NCBI RefSeq assembly: GCF_014645815.1
Contig: NZ_BMML01000028.1
Location: 1-64,000, forward strand
DNA from: Streptomyces fuscichromogenes
GTDB taxonomy: Bacteria > Actinomycetota > Actinomycetes > Streptomycetales > Streptomycetaceae
Direction: 5' to 3'
DNA length: 64,000 bases
Part shown: piece after piece, positions 30,391-38,289 of the stretch
How the letters are laid out: the number at the start of each line of letters is the position of its first letter
How positions within the stretch are numbered: the stretch's first letter is position 1
The notes under the pieces: model-generated
What the model was told of the DNA's origin: nothing
Database searches by the model: none
Seen by the model: the letters and a program-made list of their open reading frames with translations, nothing else
Program-made: the position numbers and the translations under genes

Positions 30391-31017
30391 ATGACGACGA
30401 ACGCCGAGGAGTCCCAGACGCGTCCGCGCCGACGAGCCCCCGCCGGGGCGGCCGTCCTCCGAGAGGACGTGACCGAGGCCATCCGAGCCGCCGTCTTCGA
30501 GGAGCTCGCGGCGGTCGGGTATGCCCGGATGTCCATCGAGGGCATCGCACGCCGGGCCGGTGTCGGCAAGACCGCGGTCTACCGCCGCTGGCGCTCCAAG
30601 CTGCACCTGGTCCTCGACGTCGTCTCGGCCCTCGCCGTGCTGGGCCTGCCGGTGCCCGACACCGGCTCCCTGGAGGGCGACCTGCGACTGCTGTACGAGG
30701 TCACCTCCCGCGCGCTGCGCCATCCGGTCGCCTCGCAGATCATCCCGGACCTCCAGGCCGAGGCGGCCCGCAACCCCGATATCGCCGAGGCCATGCAGAA
30801 GACGCTGCGCGAGGGCCAGGAGGGTGTCGCCAGCAAGATCATCGAGGCGGCGCAGCGGCGCGGTGAACTCGCCGAGAGCATCGACGACGACCTGGCCATG
30901 GACCTGATCTCCGGCCCGCTGTACTGGCGCTCGGTGGTGATCCGCACCCCGAAGCTGCCCAAGGGCTACCTGGCGGCGCTGGCCCACGGGACGACGGAGG
31001 CGCTCAAGGCGCTGTGA
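30391..31017 (+). CDS. TetR family transcriptional regulator (208 aa)
   Basis: TetR/AcrR regulator. The N-terminal HTH domain runs from DVTEAIRAAVFEELAAVGYA through MSIEGIARRAGVGKTAVYRRW (residues about 25-75); the C-terminal ligand domain resembles the TetR_C_16/TetR_C_33-like groups (LLYEVTSRALRHPVASQIIPD). It is divergent from the exporter operon with 307 nt between, and repeated palindromes in that gap suggest it controls both itself and the exporter. The ligand is unknown. Confidence 0.87.
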   Translation: MTTNAEESQTRPRRRAPAGAAVLREDVTEAIRAAVFEELAAVGYARMSIEGIARRAGVGKTAVYRRWRSKLHLVLDVVSALAVLGLPVPDTGSLEGDLRLLYEVTSRALRHPVASQIIPDLQAEAARNPDIAEAMQKTLREGQEGVASKIIEAAQRRGELAESIDDDLAMDLISGPLYWRSVVIRTPKLPKGYLAALAHGTTEALKAL

Positions 31018-31281
31018 GCCGGGGGCCGTCCGGCGGTTCGAGCCGCGGCACGGCGGCGGTGGCCGACGGCCGGGGTGCGCGGGGTCCCGGGAGGACTGTG
31101 CGGCCGCAGGGCGGAGGGGACCGGGCCTGATCAGCCGCTGCCGCGGCGGGCGACGTCCGGGTGATGTGGTGGGGGTGTCTCCAGGCCGCGGGGCCGGTGG
31201 CGTCGGCGAGTGACGGCGCTGTCGCAGGGGGTGTGGGAGGCCTCGCGTCTGTCCGCGGCGCGATCCGCCGGGCGGTGCCGA
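31018..31281. other. intergenic region without recognisable gene
   Basis: GC-rich sequence between the TetR stop and the 25-bp repeat array; I see no open frame with a ribosome-binding site or family resemblance and no clear terminator. Confidence 0.5.
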
Positions 31282-31372
31282 CCGCGGGGGTGTCAACGGT
31301 CCCTGGCCGTAGGGATGTCGGCGGTCCTTGGCCGTGGGGGTGTCAACGGTCCCGGGCCGTGGGGATGTCACG
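31282..31372 (+). repeat. 25-bp tandem repeat containing TGTCA elements
   Basis: Roughly 3.6 units with an exact 25-bp period. The TGTCA (once TGTCG) core begins at 31291, 31316, 31341 and 31366, each preceded by CCGNNGGGG/A. The last unit supplies the -35 element of the promoter for the DoxX-sigma operon. Confidence 0.85.
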
Positions 31373-31392
31373 GGCGGGGCGGCCGTCTCGTC
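31366..31392 (+). promoter_or_regulatory. ECF41-type autoregulatory promoter
   Basis: TGTCACG (31366-31372), 16 bp, then CGTC (31389-31392). This matches the published ECF41 target signature (TGTCACA, 16-bp spacer, CGTC) in all but one position. It lies 38 bp before the DoxX start, and the downstream operon encodes an ECF41 sigma factor. Confidence 0.75.
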
Positions 31393-31429
31393 GTAGAGGG
31401 TGCAGGCATCCTCGATCAGGGAGTGGACG

Positions 31430-31807
31430 ATGAACCTCACGCTGTGGATCGCCGCCGGACTGCTCGCCGCGGTGGCGCTGGTCGGCGGGGTCAGCAAGAC
31501 GTTCGTGCCGCGGGAGAGGCTGGCCGCGGCCCACGGCGGCGGCTGGACCGGCGACGTCGGCGACGGCTTCGTGCGGACGCTCGGCATACTCGAACTGCTG
31601 GCCGCGGCGGGGCTGGTCCTGCCCGCCGTCACTGGCATCGCGCCGGTCCTGGTGCCGGTGACGGCCGGTGCCTGGGTGCTGCTGATGACCGGTGCGTCGA
31701 TCACGCACGGGCGGCGCGGCGAGCGGGCGTTCGTGGCGCTGAACCTGGTCTATCTCGCGCTCGCGCTGGTCGTCGCGGTGGGCCGGTTCGGACCGGGCTC
31801 CTTCTGA
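31430..31807 (+). CDS. DoxX-like membrane protein (125 aa)
   Basis: Four-helix membrane protein of the DoxX-like family (LWIAAGLLAAVALVGGVSKT, LGILELLAAAGLVLPAVTGI, VPVTAGAWVLLMTGASITHG, LNLVYLALALVVAVGRF). Members are linked to redox processes in some bacteria, but the activity is not defined. GGGAG lies six bases before the ATG. It is the first gene of an operon with the sigma factor 45 nt downstream, so the sigma factor probably controls it. Confidence 0.83.
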   Translation: MNLTLWIAAGLLAAVALVGGVSKTFVPRERLAAAHGGGWTGDVGDGFVRTLGILELLAAAGLVLPAVTGIAPVLVPVTAGAWVLLMTGASITHGRRGERAFVALNLVYLALALVVAVGRFGPGSF

Positions 31808-31852
31808 CGGGACAGGACGGGACAGGCAGGGCGAGGGGGAGGGGCGGAGCAC

Positions 31853-32779
31853 ATGGAGAACCGGACCGAGGAGTTCCAGGAGCTGCGGCCGATGCTGTTC
31901 TCGATCGCGTACCGGATCCTGGGCAGCGTCGGCGAGGCCGAGGACGCCGTCCAGGAGGCCTGGCTGCGCTTCGCGGGCTCACCGGCGGAGATCAGGTCGC
32001 CGAAGGCCTTCCTGTCGGCCACGGTCACCCGGATCTCGATCGACGTACTGCGCTCGGCCCGGGTCCGGCGCGAGGAGTACGTCGGCCCGTGGTTCCCCGA
32101 ACCGCTGCTCGCCGACCCCTACGAGGACCCGGTGCGGTCGGCGGAGCTGGCCGACTCGGTGTCGATGGCGGCCCTGCTGCTCCTGGAGCGGCTGAGCCCC
32201 CTGGAACGCGCGGTGTTCGTCCTGCGCGAGGTGTTCGACTTCGGCTTCCCCGAGGTCGCGGCGGCGGTGGGCCGTTCGGAGGCCGCCTGCCGGCAGCTGG
32301 CGGTCCGGGCCCGGCGCCACATGGCCGAGGGCCGCCCCCGCTTCGAGGCGGACCGCAGGGGACGCGACGAACTGGCCGCACGCTTCTTCGACGCCCTCCA
32401 GGAAGGCGACCTGGCCGGCCTCCAGGACCTGCTCGCCGCCGACGTGTCGCTGGTCGGCGACGGCGGCGGCAAGGCCCCGCAACTGGCCCGCGCGGTCCTG
32501 GGCGCCCAGCACGTGGCCCGCCTCCTCGCCGCCGTCTTCCCGGTGCTGGCCAGGATCGAGGTGACCTGCGAGCGGCACGAGGTCAACGGCCAGCCCGGCG
32601 CGATCTTCCGTGACCGCCACGGCAAGGTCCTCCAGACGTTCTCCCTCGACATCCTCGACGGCCGGGTCCAGGCGATCCGGCTGGTACTCAACCCCGACAA
32701 ACTCGGCCACATGGGCCCGGTGGCGGACGCCTGGTCGATCTCCGAGGAACTCAAGCGGGCCCGCAGACCCCTGGACTGA
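31853..32779 (+). CDS. sigJ: ECF41-group RNA polymerase sigma factor, SigJ-type (308 aa)
   Basis: Extracytoplasmic-function sigma factor with the typical ECF41 extension. Sigma region 2 (ELRPMLFSIAYRILGSVGEAEDAVQEAWLRF) and region 4 (LSPLERAVFVLREVFDFGFPEVAAAVGRSEAACRQ) are followed by a SnoaL-like C-terminal domain. ECF41 marks are visible: the WFPEPL linker motif, DGGGK near residue 203, and NPDKL near residue 283. The C-terminal domain is thought to act as a built-in regulator in place of an anti-sigma factor. ATG at 31853 follows GGGGGAGGGG. The recognised promoter signature sits upstream of its own operon. Confidence 0.92.
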   Translation: MENRTEEFQELRPMLFSIAYRILGSVGEAEDAVQEAWLRFAGSPAEIRSPKAFLSATVTRISIDVLRSARVRREEYVGPWFPEPLLADPYEDPVRSAELADSVSMAALLLLERLSPLERAVFVLREVFDFGFPEVAAAVGRSEAACRQLAVRARRHMAEGRPRFEADRRGRDELAARFFDALQEGDLAGLQDLLAADVSLVGDGGGKAPQLARAVLGAQHVARLLAAVFPVLARIEVTCERHEVNGQPGAIFRDRHGKVLQTFSLDILDGRVQAIRLVLNPDKLGHMGPVADAWSISEELKRARRPLD

Positions 32780-32786
32780 CGGGTCC

Positions 32787-32980
32787 TCAGGCCCCCAGGC
32801 GCCGGGTCAGCGCCACCAGGTCCGCCGTCCGCAGCACATCTCACCGCCATGGCCCGCCGTCGGGAACCGTGCGGAGAAGGCATGCTCGGGACCGAACTCG
32901 AAGGGTGCGCCCAGGGCGTCACCGACGGCCGAACCGATGACGGCGCCCAGGGCGCGGTCGGGGCGGGACGAGGGAGGCAT
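32787..32980 (-). pseudogene. deletion remnant of an ADP-ribosylglycohydrolase gene
   Basis: From ATG 32980 the minus strand reads SSRPDRALGAVIGSAVGDAL then GAPFEFGP and GHGGEM, the conserved beginning of DraG-type ADP-ribosylglycohydrolases. The frame then breaks: continuing gives CCGRRTWWR and a stop at 32807, while the next frame reads LRTADLVALTRRLGA and stops at 32787, resembling the family's C-terminal end. About 250 central codons are missing, including the metal-binding Asp residues, so the gene is dead by internal deletion. Confidence 0.7.
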
Positions 32981-32997
32981 GCCCGCAGGCTACGGGG

Positions 32998-33978
32998 TCA
33001 GCCCCGGGTCGCCTCGGGGTGCAGGCGCAGCCAGCCCTCCCAGGCGGAGGTGATCATGTCCTGGACGTCGTGCCTGGGCTTCCAGTCCAGTTCCGTCGTG
33101 ATGCGGTCGGCGGAGGCGACCACCCGTGCCGGGTCACCGGGGCGGCGCGGGGCGACGGTCGCGGGCAGGGCGTGGCCGGTGACCGCGTTGATGCGGTCGA
33201 TCATCTCGCGGACCGAGACGCCCTCGCCGCGCCCGATGTTGAGGGTCAGTTCGCGGCCCGGCTCGGCCTGGAGGGCGCGAGCCGCGACGACATGGGCCTC
33301 GGCGAGGTCCACCACGTGGATGTAGTCGCGGACGCAGGTGCCGTCCGGTGTCGCGTAGTCGTCGCCGAAGATGAGCGGCGGCGCGTGCTCCGTGAGCCTC
33401 TCGAAGACCATCGGGACGAGGTTGTACACGCCCACGTCGGCCAGTTCGGGGCGGGCCGCGCCGGCCACGTTGAAGTAGCGGAGCGAGGCCGTGGCGAGGC
33501 CTGTGGCCCGGCCCGTCGCGCGGACCAGCCACTCGCCCGCGAGCTTCGTCTCGCCGTACGGCGACATCGGCACGCACGGCGTCTCCTCCGTCACCAGGTC
33601 GACGTCCGGCATGCCGTAGACCGCCGCGGAGGAGGAGAAGACGAAGGAGGCGACCTGCGCCTCCGTCACCGCCTCCAGGAGGACCCGCAGGCCTTCGACG
33701 TTCTCGTGGTAGTAGTGCAGCGGACGAGCCACCGACTCGCCCACCTGCTTCTTCGCCGCCAGGTGTACGACCCCGGTCACCTCGTGCTCGGCCAGCACGC
33801 GCGCGACCTTCTCACCGTCGAGCGTGGAGCCCGTCACGAGGGGCACGTCCTCCGGCAGGCGCTCCGCGATACCGGAGGACAGGTCGTCGTACACCACCGT
33901 CCGCTCGCCCGCCGCCGTCATCGCGCGTACGACATGCGCCCCGATGTAACCGGCGCCGCCGGTGATCAGCCAGGTCAT
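32998..33978 (-). CDS. galE: UDP-glucose 4-epimerase (326 aa)
   Basis: Extended short-chain dehydrogenase that interconverts UDP-glucose and UDP-galactose with bound NAD. N-terminal GGAGYIGAHV binds NAD, VVYDDLSSG follows, the catalytic Ser-Tyr-Lys set is in FSSSAAVYG and SPYGETKLAGE, and RYFNVAGA and CVRDYIHVVDLAEAH are typical. It lies 39 nt after a membrane glycosyltransferase gene on the same strand, so it may supply UDP-galactose for surface polymer decoration rather than only galactose use. Confidence 0.93.
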   Translation of the reverse strand: MTWLITGGAGYIGAHVVRAMTAAGERTVVYDDLSSGIAERLPEDVPLVTGSTLDGEKVARVLAEHEVTGVVHLAAKKQVGESVARPLHYYHENVEGLRVLLEAVTEAQVASFVFSSSAAVYGMPDVDLVTEETPCVPMSPYGETKLAGEWLVRATGRATGLATASLRYFNVAGAARPELADVGVYNLVPMVFERLTEHAPPLIFGDDYATPDGTCVRDYIHVVDLAEAHVVAARALQAEPGRELTLNIGRGEGVSVREMIDRINAVTGHALPATVAPRRPGDPARVVASADRITTELDWKPRHDVQDMITSAWEGWLRLHPEATRG

Positions 33979-34017
33979 GTGTGGCCGTCCCCTCCGTGAG
34001 TTGGCCCGTGGTGTTCG

Positions 34018-35388
34018 TCAGCCGTGGTCACCCCTCAGTGAAGCAGGTGCCGCCGACATCCGCGGACGGCCCACCTGCCCCGCCGTCCCCGCGAGGACAC
34101 GTGACGTGCTCTGCCGGCGGCGGGTGGCGCGCCACAGCCGGGTGAGGGAGAGCACGGCGGCGCTGGCCAGCAGGCCGTTGCGGGCGAGCATCAGCAGACA
34201 GCCGGTCCAGGTGCACTGGACGACCTCGGCGTAGAACGCCGGGTAGGCGACGGCGCTGAGCGCGGTCGCCGCCGCGATCAGCGCGGCGACCGGACGCTGG
34301 GTGGTGTGCCGTGCGGACAGGGCGACGGCGGCCAGGCCGAGCAGCCAGATCATGTACTGCGGGCTGATCACCCGGCTGGTGACGGTGAACAGGAGCACGG
34401 CGCTCAGTGCCGCGTCGTACGGGGTGGCCGGGGTCCAGTGCCGGGCGCGCACCCGCCACAGCAGGAGCAGCGCGAAGGCCGCCGCGGTGAGCGCCAGGGA
34501 GACGGTCGCGACCGCGCGCACATGCGGCCCGACCAGTTCGATGGCGCCGTACTGGTAGCGGGTCGTGCCCGGCCAGCCGGCGTGCCGCGCGAGGCTGAGC
34601 GCGGTCCCGCCGAGCGACTCGACCTGCACGCCCCGGCCGCCCTGCTGACGGAGAAAGGCCAGCGGGTTGCGGAACGACACCACCAAGGCGGCGAAGGCGA
34701 CGGTCCCCGTCAGGGCCGCCGACAGCCATGCCGTGCGGGTCGGGCGGCCGGGCGCCAGGCCCAGCAGCACCAGCGCCGGCCACACCTTCACCAACGCGCC
34801 CAGCGCCGCCAGCGCACCGCACGCGCGCGTGGAGCGTTCCAGCGCCAGCAGGGAGAACACGGCGAAGGCGGTGACCTCGACGTCGTAACGGGCGAGCGGG
34901 AGGTGCAGCAGCAGTGGCAGACCGCCGGTCCAGAAGGCCGCGCCGAGCAGGGTGCGGCCGGGACGCGTGCCCGCGCGGGCGAGCGCCGCCGTGATCAGGG
35001 CGTCGGTGGCCAGGGTGAGCGCCACGAACGCCTGGAAGTAGCTCAGTCCGGGCACCAGGCCCGGCGCGAACAGCACCGCGCCGGCGCCCGGCGGGTACTG
35101 CCACAACGTGTCGTGCGCCGGGAAGGCGCCGTGCGACAGCACGCCGTACCAGTGGAAGTACAGCCGCCACACTTCGCGCGCGACCGCTCCGTGACCCAGG
35201 GTCCGCTCGTTGTTGTGGGCGAGGAGCCACAGCATCAGCGCGCGCGTGGTGACCCAGGTGACGGCGAGGCAGAGGAGACGGAGGAGGCGGAGGAGGCGAG
35301 GGAGGTCGGATGGGCGGCGGAGCCGCAGGAGTCGAACAGCCGGGGCGAACGGGACGCGCGGGAGCGGGAAGAACGGGCGGCGATTCAT
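34018..35388 (-). CDS. GT87/DUF2029-type membrane glycosyltransferase (456 aa)
   Basis: Polytopic protein with about ten hydrophobic helices, of the DUF2029 (GT-C, GT87) type that uses polyprenyl-phosphate sugars on the outer face of the membrane. An acidic residue in the first loop (around HDTLWQYPPGAGA) and the stretch RVISPQYMIWLLGLAAVAL fit the family. Start ATG 35388 gives a short basic N-terminus; no good Shine-Dalgarno is visible, and an upstream in-frame start at 35520 is possible but overlaps the divergent gene. Operon with galE. Confidence 0.78.
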   Translation of the reverse strand: MNRRPFFPLPRVPFAPAVRLLRLRRPSDLPRLLRLLRLLCLAVTWVTTRALMLWLLAHNNERTLGHGAVAREVWRLYFHWYGVLSHGAFPAHDTLWQYPPGAGAVLFAPGLVPGLSYFQAFVALTLATDALITAALARAGTRPGRTLLGAAFWTGGLPLLLHLPLARYDVEVTAFAVFSLLALERSTRACGALAALGALVKVWPALVLLGLAPGRPTRTAWLSAALTGTVAFAALVVSFRNPLAFLRQQGGRGVQVESLGGTALSLARHAGWPGTTRYQYGAIELVGPHVRAVATVSLALTAAAFALLLLWRVRARHWTPATPYDAALSAVLLFTVTSRVISPQYMIWLLGLAAVALSARHTTQRPVAALIAAATALSAVAYPAFYAEVVQCTWTGCLLMLARNGLLASAAVLSLTRLWRATRRRQSTSRVLAGTAGQVGRPRMSAAPASLRGDHG

Positions 35389-35479
35389 CAACGGCGAGCG
35401 TAAGCCGCGCGGATGGTGTATCCATGCCGATACGCCGTCAATACCCGGCAAAGGTTGGCTAATCGCAAAAGATCGGGCC

Positions 35480-37237
35480 GTGGTGACTATCGGGCCTCTC
35501 GTAAAAGCACATCCGCACACGACGCGAACAGCTCAGGACGGCCGGTCGGCGCCACGGAGCCGGCCGCGCCCGCCGGGCGGTCCGTCCCGGTGGCCGGGGG
35601 CCGTCCGGGTGCTCACCGTGGCCGTCCCGGCCGCGGTGATGCTCGCGGTAGGACTGTGGGGGCTGCACCGCGGCGGCATGTGGCGCGACGAGGCCGTCAC
35701 CTACCAGGTCGCCCGGCGCACGGTGCCGCAGATCTGGCGGCTGCTGCACGGCGTGGACGCGGTGCACGGCCTGTACTACCTGCTGATGCACGTCGTCCTC
35801 GCCTGCGATCCCGGCCACCCGGGCGAGGTCGTCCTCCGGCTGCCCTCGGTGTGCGCGGCCGCCGGCACCGCGGCTCTGGTCGCCGCCCTGGGCGCCCGCC
35901 TGGCCCGGCCGCGCGTCGGCCTGTGGGCCGGGCTGCTGTACGCGGTCACCCCGCTGGTCGGTCACTACGCGCAGGAGGGCCGCTCGTACGCCCTGGTCGC
36001 CGCGGGCGCCACCGGCGCGACGCTGCTCCTCGTGCGGGCGGTCCGGGGGGAGGGGCGACGGGCCTGGATCTGGTACGGCACCGTGCTCGGAGTCACCTGC
36101 TGGCTGCACGAGTTCGCCGTCCTGCTGCTGCTCGCGCACGCGGGAACCCTGGCGCTGTCCCGTTCGTCGGGAAGGGTGTGGCGGGGGTGGTGCTGCGCGG
36201 CCGGGGGCGTGGCGCTGTCGCTGCTGCCGATGGTCGTGGTCTCGCACGGACAGTCGGCCCAGGTGGCCTGGCTGCGGGAGCCGGACGTGGAGACCGCCCA
36301 GGAGCTGCTGCGCCAGTACCTCGGACCGACCGACGGGGTGTACTGGGCGTGCCTGGCGCTCGGGCTGCTCGGACTGACGCGGCTGGTGGGCCGGCGCGGT
36401 GAGGTGACCCTCGCGGCAGTGGCGCTGCCGCTCGCGGTGCTGCCGCCGGTGGCGCTGATGCTGGCCTCGCAGCTCACCCCGCTGTACGTCGACCGGTACG
36501 TGCTCTACGCGCTCGCCGGGGCGCCCTTGCTGGTGGCGCTCGGCGCGGACCGGGTCGCCGGGATGCTCGGCCGGCTCCGACTACGGCTCCGACTACGGCT
36601 CGGGCTCCGACTACGGCTCCGACTACGGCTCCGGTCCCGCGCCACGGCGACCGCGCCCCGGTGGCCGGCGCTCACCCTGGCCGGGGTCCTGGCGATCGCC
36701 CTCGCCTTCACCCACCAGGTCCCGCTGCTGCGGACGGACCGGGTGCCGGGCACCCGTCCCGACGACCTCGGCGCGATCGCGGCGGCCGTGGCCCGTGCGC
36801 TGCGGCCCGGCGACCCCGTGCTGTTCCTGCCGGCCCACGCGCGCGGTGCGGAACTCGCGTATCCCGCCGACTTCAAGGGCACGCGGGACGTCGCGCTGGC
36901 CGAGCCGGGGGCGCAGTCCGGGACGTTGTACGGGCGTGAGGTGAAGGAGGGGGTGCTGCGACGGCGGTTGGCGGGGGCCGACGAGGTGTGGGCCGTGATG
37001 GAGAAGTACGCGCTGGTGAGGGGGTATCGGCCGCGGCTGGGGACGGAGCGGGCCAAGTTCGCCGTGCTGAACCAGCAGTTCGTGCTGCGGCAGGAGATGG
37101 TGATCGACCGGATCGCGCTGCGGCTGTACGTGCGGCCGATCCGGGTGGGTTCGGCCGAGTCCGCGGTGCGGGGCGACGGAGGCCGGCCGCGCCCACGCGA
37201 CGGCGGCCGCGCATCGACCACGGTCCCGCGTCCCTGA
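35480..37237 (+). CDS. GT39-like membrane glycosyltransferase (585 aa)
   Basis: Multi-pass GT-C glycosyltransferase resembling GT39/ArnT-type mannosyltransferases: the first periplasmic loop holds the catalytic-type Asp-Glu pair (GMWRDEAVTYQVAR, Asp70-Glu71), followed by GHYAQEGRSYALVA and about ten more helices. Near residue 375 lies an Arg-Leu repeat encoded by a 12-bp tandem repeat. The start is uncertain: GTG at 35480 or 35483, neither with a clear ribosome-binding site. It is divergent from the GT87 gene by 91 nt. Confidence 0.72.
   Translation: MVTIGPLVKAHPHTTRTAQDGRSAPRSRPRPPGGPSRWPGAVRVLTVAVPAAVMLAVGLWGLHRGGMWRDEAVTYQVARRTVPQIWRLLHGVDAVHGLYYLLMHVVLACDPGHPGEVVLRLPSVCAAAGTAALVAALGARLARPRVGLWAGLLYAVTPLVGHYAQEGRSYALVAAGATGATLLLVRAVRGEGRRAWIWYGTVLGVTCWLHEFAVLLLLAHAGTLALSRSSGRVWRGWCCAAGGVALSLLPMVVVSHGQSAQVAWLREPDVETAQELLRQYLGPTDGVYWACLALGLLGLTRLVGRRGEVTLAAVALPLAVLPPVALMLASQLTPLYVDRYVLYALAGAPLLVALGADRVAGMLGRLRLRLRLRLGLRLRLRLRLRSRATATAPRWPALTLAGVLAIALAFTHQVPLLRTDRVPGTRPDDLGAIAAAVARALRPGDPVLFLPAHARGAELAYPADFKGTRDVALAEPGAQSGTLYGREVKEGVLRRRLAGADEVWAVMEKYALVRGYRPRLGTERAKFAVLNQQFVLRQEMVIDRIALRLYVRPIRVGSAESAVRGDGGRPRPRDGGRASTTVPRP
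36571..36634 (+). repeat. 12-bp tandem repeat inside the GT39-like gene
   Basis: About five units of GGCTCCGACTAC encoding alternating Leu-Arg (LRLRLRLRLG type). The unit length keeps the reading frame, so copy number can change without a frameshift. Confidence 0.85.
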
Positions 37238-37253
37238 AGGCCGCAGACAGGCC

Positions 37254-37736
37254 CTAGTTCGTGCCCTCTTCCGAGGCGGCTGCGTCCAGCGTCCCCGTCA
37301 GCTGGTCCAGGCGTGCCTTCAGGTCCCGGATCTCGTCCACGTCGAACCCCGTCGCCGACACGATCCGGCGCGGCACCTCCAGTGCCCGCTCCTTCAGCGC
37401 GGCCCCCTGCTGCGTCAGCCGCACCTCCACCGAGCGTTCGTCCCGCGCGCTGCGCTCCCGGTGCACCAGGCCTGCCGCCTCCAGGCGCTTGAGCAGCGGC
37501 GACAGGGTGCCGGAGTCCAGGCGCAGGTGTTCGCCGAGCTTCTTGACCGGCAGATCGCCCTGTTCCCACAGCACCAGCATCACCAGGTACTGCGGGTAGG
37601 TGAGACCGAGATCCTTGAGGATCACGCGGTAGACGCTGTTGAAGGCGCGGGACGCGGCGTGCAGGGAGAAGCAGATCTGGCGGTCCAGACGGAGCCACTC
37701 TGCCTCGGGGGAGGGAGTCGGGGTCGTCGCGGTCAT
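37254..37736 (-). CDS. ohrR: organic hydroperoxide sensor OhrR, MarR family (160 aa)
   Basis: MarR-family repressor that is inactivated when organic hydroperoxides oxidise its reactive cysteine. That residue is Cys22 in DRQICFSLHAASRAF, the family position. The winged helix runs from GDLPVKKLGEHLRLDSGTLSP through RLEAAGLVHRERSARDERSV. No second conserved cysteine is obvious near the C-terminus, so it looks like a one-Cys (mixed-disulphide) type. Divergent from ohr with a shared palindromic operator. Confidence 0.92.
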   Translation of the reverse strand: MTATTPTPSPEAEWLRLDRQICFSLHAASRAFNSVYRVILKDLGLTYPQYLVMLVLWEQGDLPVKKLGEHLRLDSGTLSPLLKRLEAAGLVHRERSARDERSVEVRLTQQGAALKERALEVPRRIVSATGFDVDEIRDLKARLDQLTGTLDAAASEEGTN

Positions 37737-37761
37737 GGCTCAATCGTAGCGCTTGCGGGTC

Positions 37762-37783
37762 ATTTAGTTGTGCACAATTAAAT
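37762..37783. promoter_or_regulatory. OhrR operator between ohrR and ohr
   Basis: A nearly perfect 22-bp palindrome centred on GTGCAC; arms ATTTAGTTGT and ACAATTAAAT differ at one position. AT-rich content in a GC-rich genome and the location fit the known OhrR box (TACAATT/AATTGTA-like). It can repress both divergent genes. Confidence 0.85.
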
Positions 37784-37872
37784 CGTGTGCTCTACTTATG
37801 GCCGTGAGGGCGGCCGGAACGGGAGCCGCCGGAACACCGATACTTCGAGTACATCGAGAGGGATGGTCTTCC

Positions 37873-38278
<406 letters not shown>

Positions 38279-38289
<11 letters not shown>

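Noticed and set aside
31282-31372. CRISPR-like array
   Set aside because: The 25-bp period has no unique spacers; units are contiguous tandem repeats and no cas genes are present.
35389-35479. Start of the GT87-type gene at 35520 on the minus strand
   Set aside because: It would overlap the divergent gene's start and add a segment with no family resemblance; ATG 35388 preferred, though start evidence is weak.
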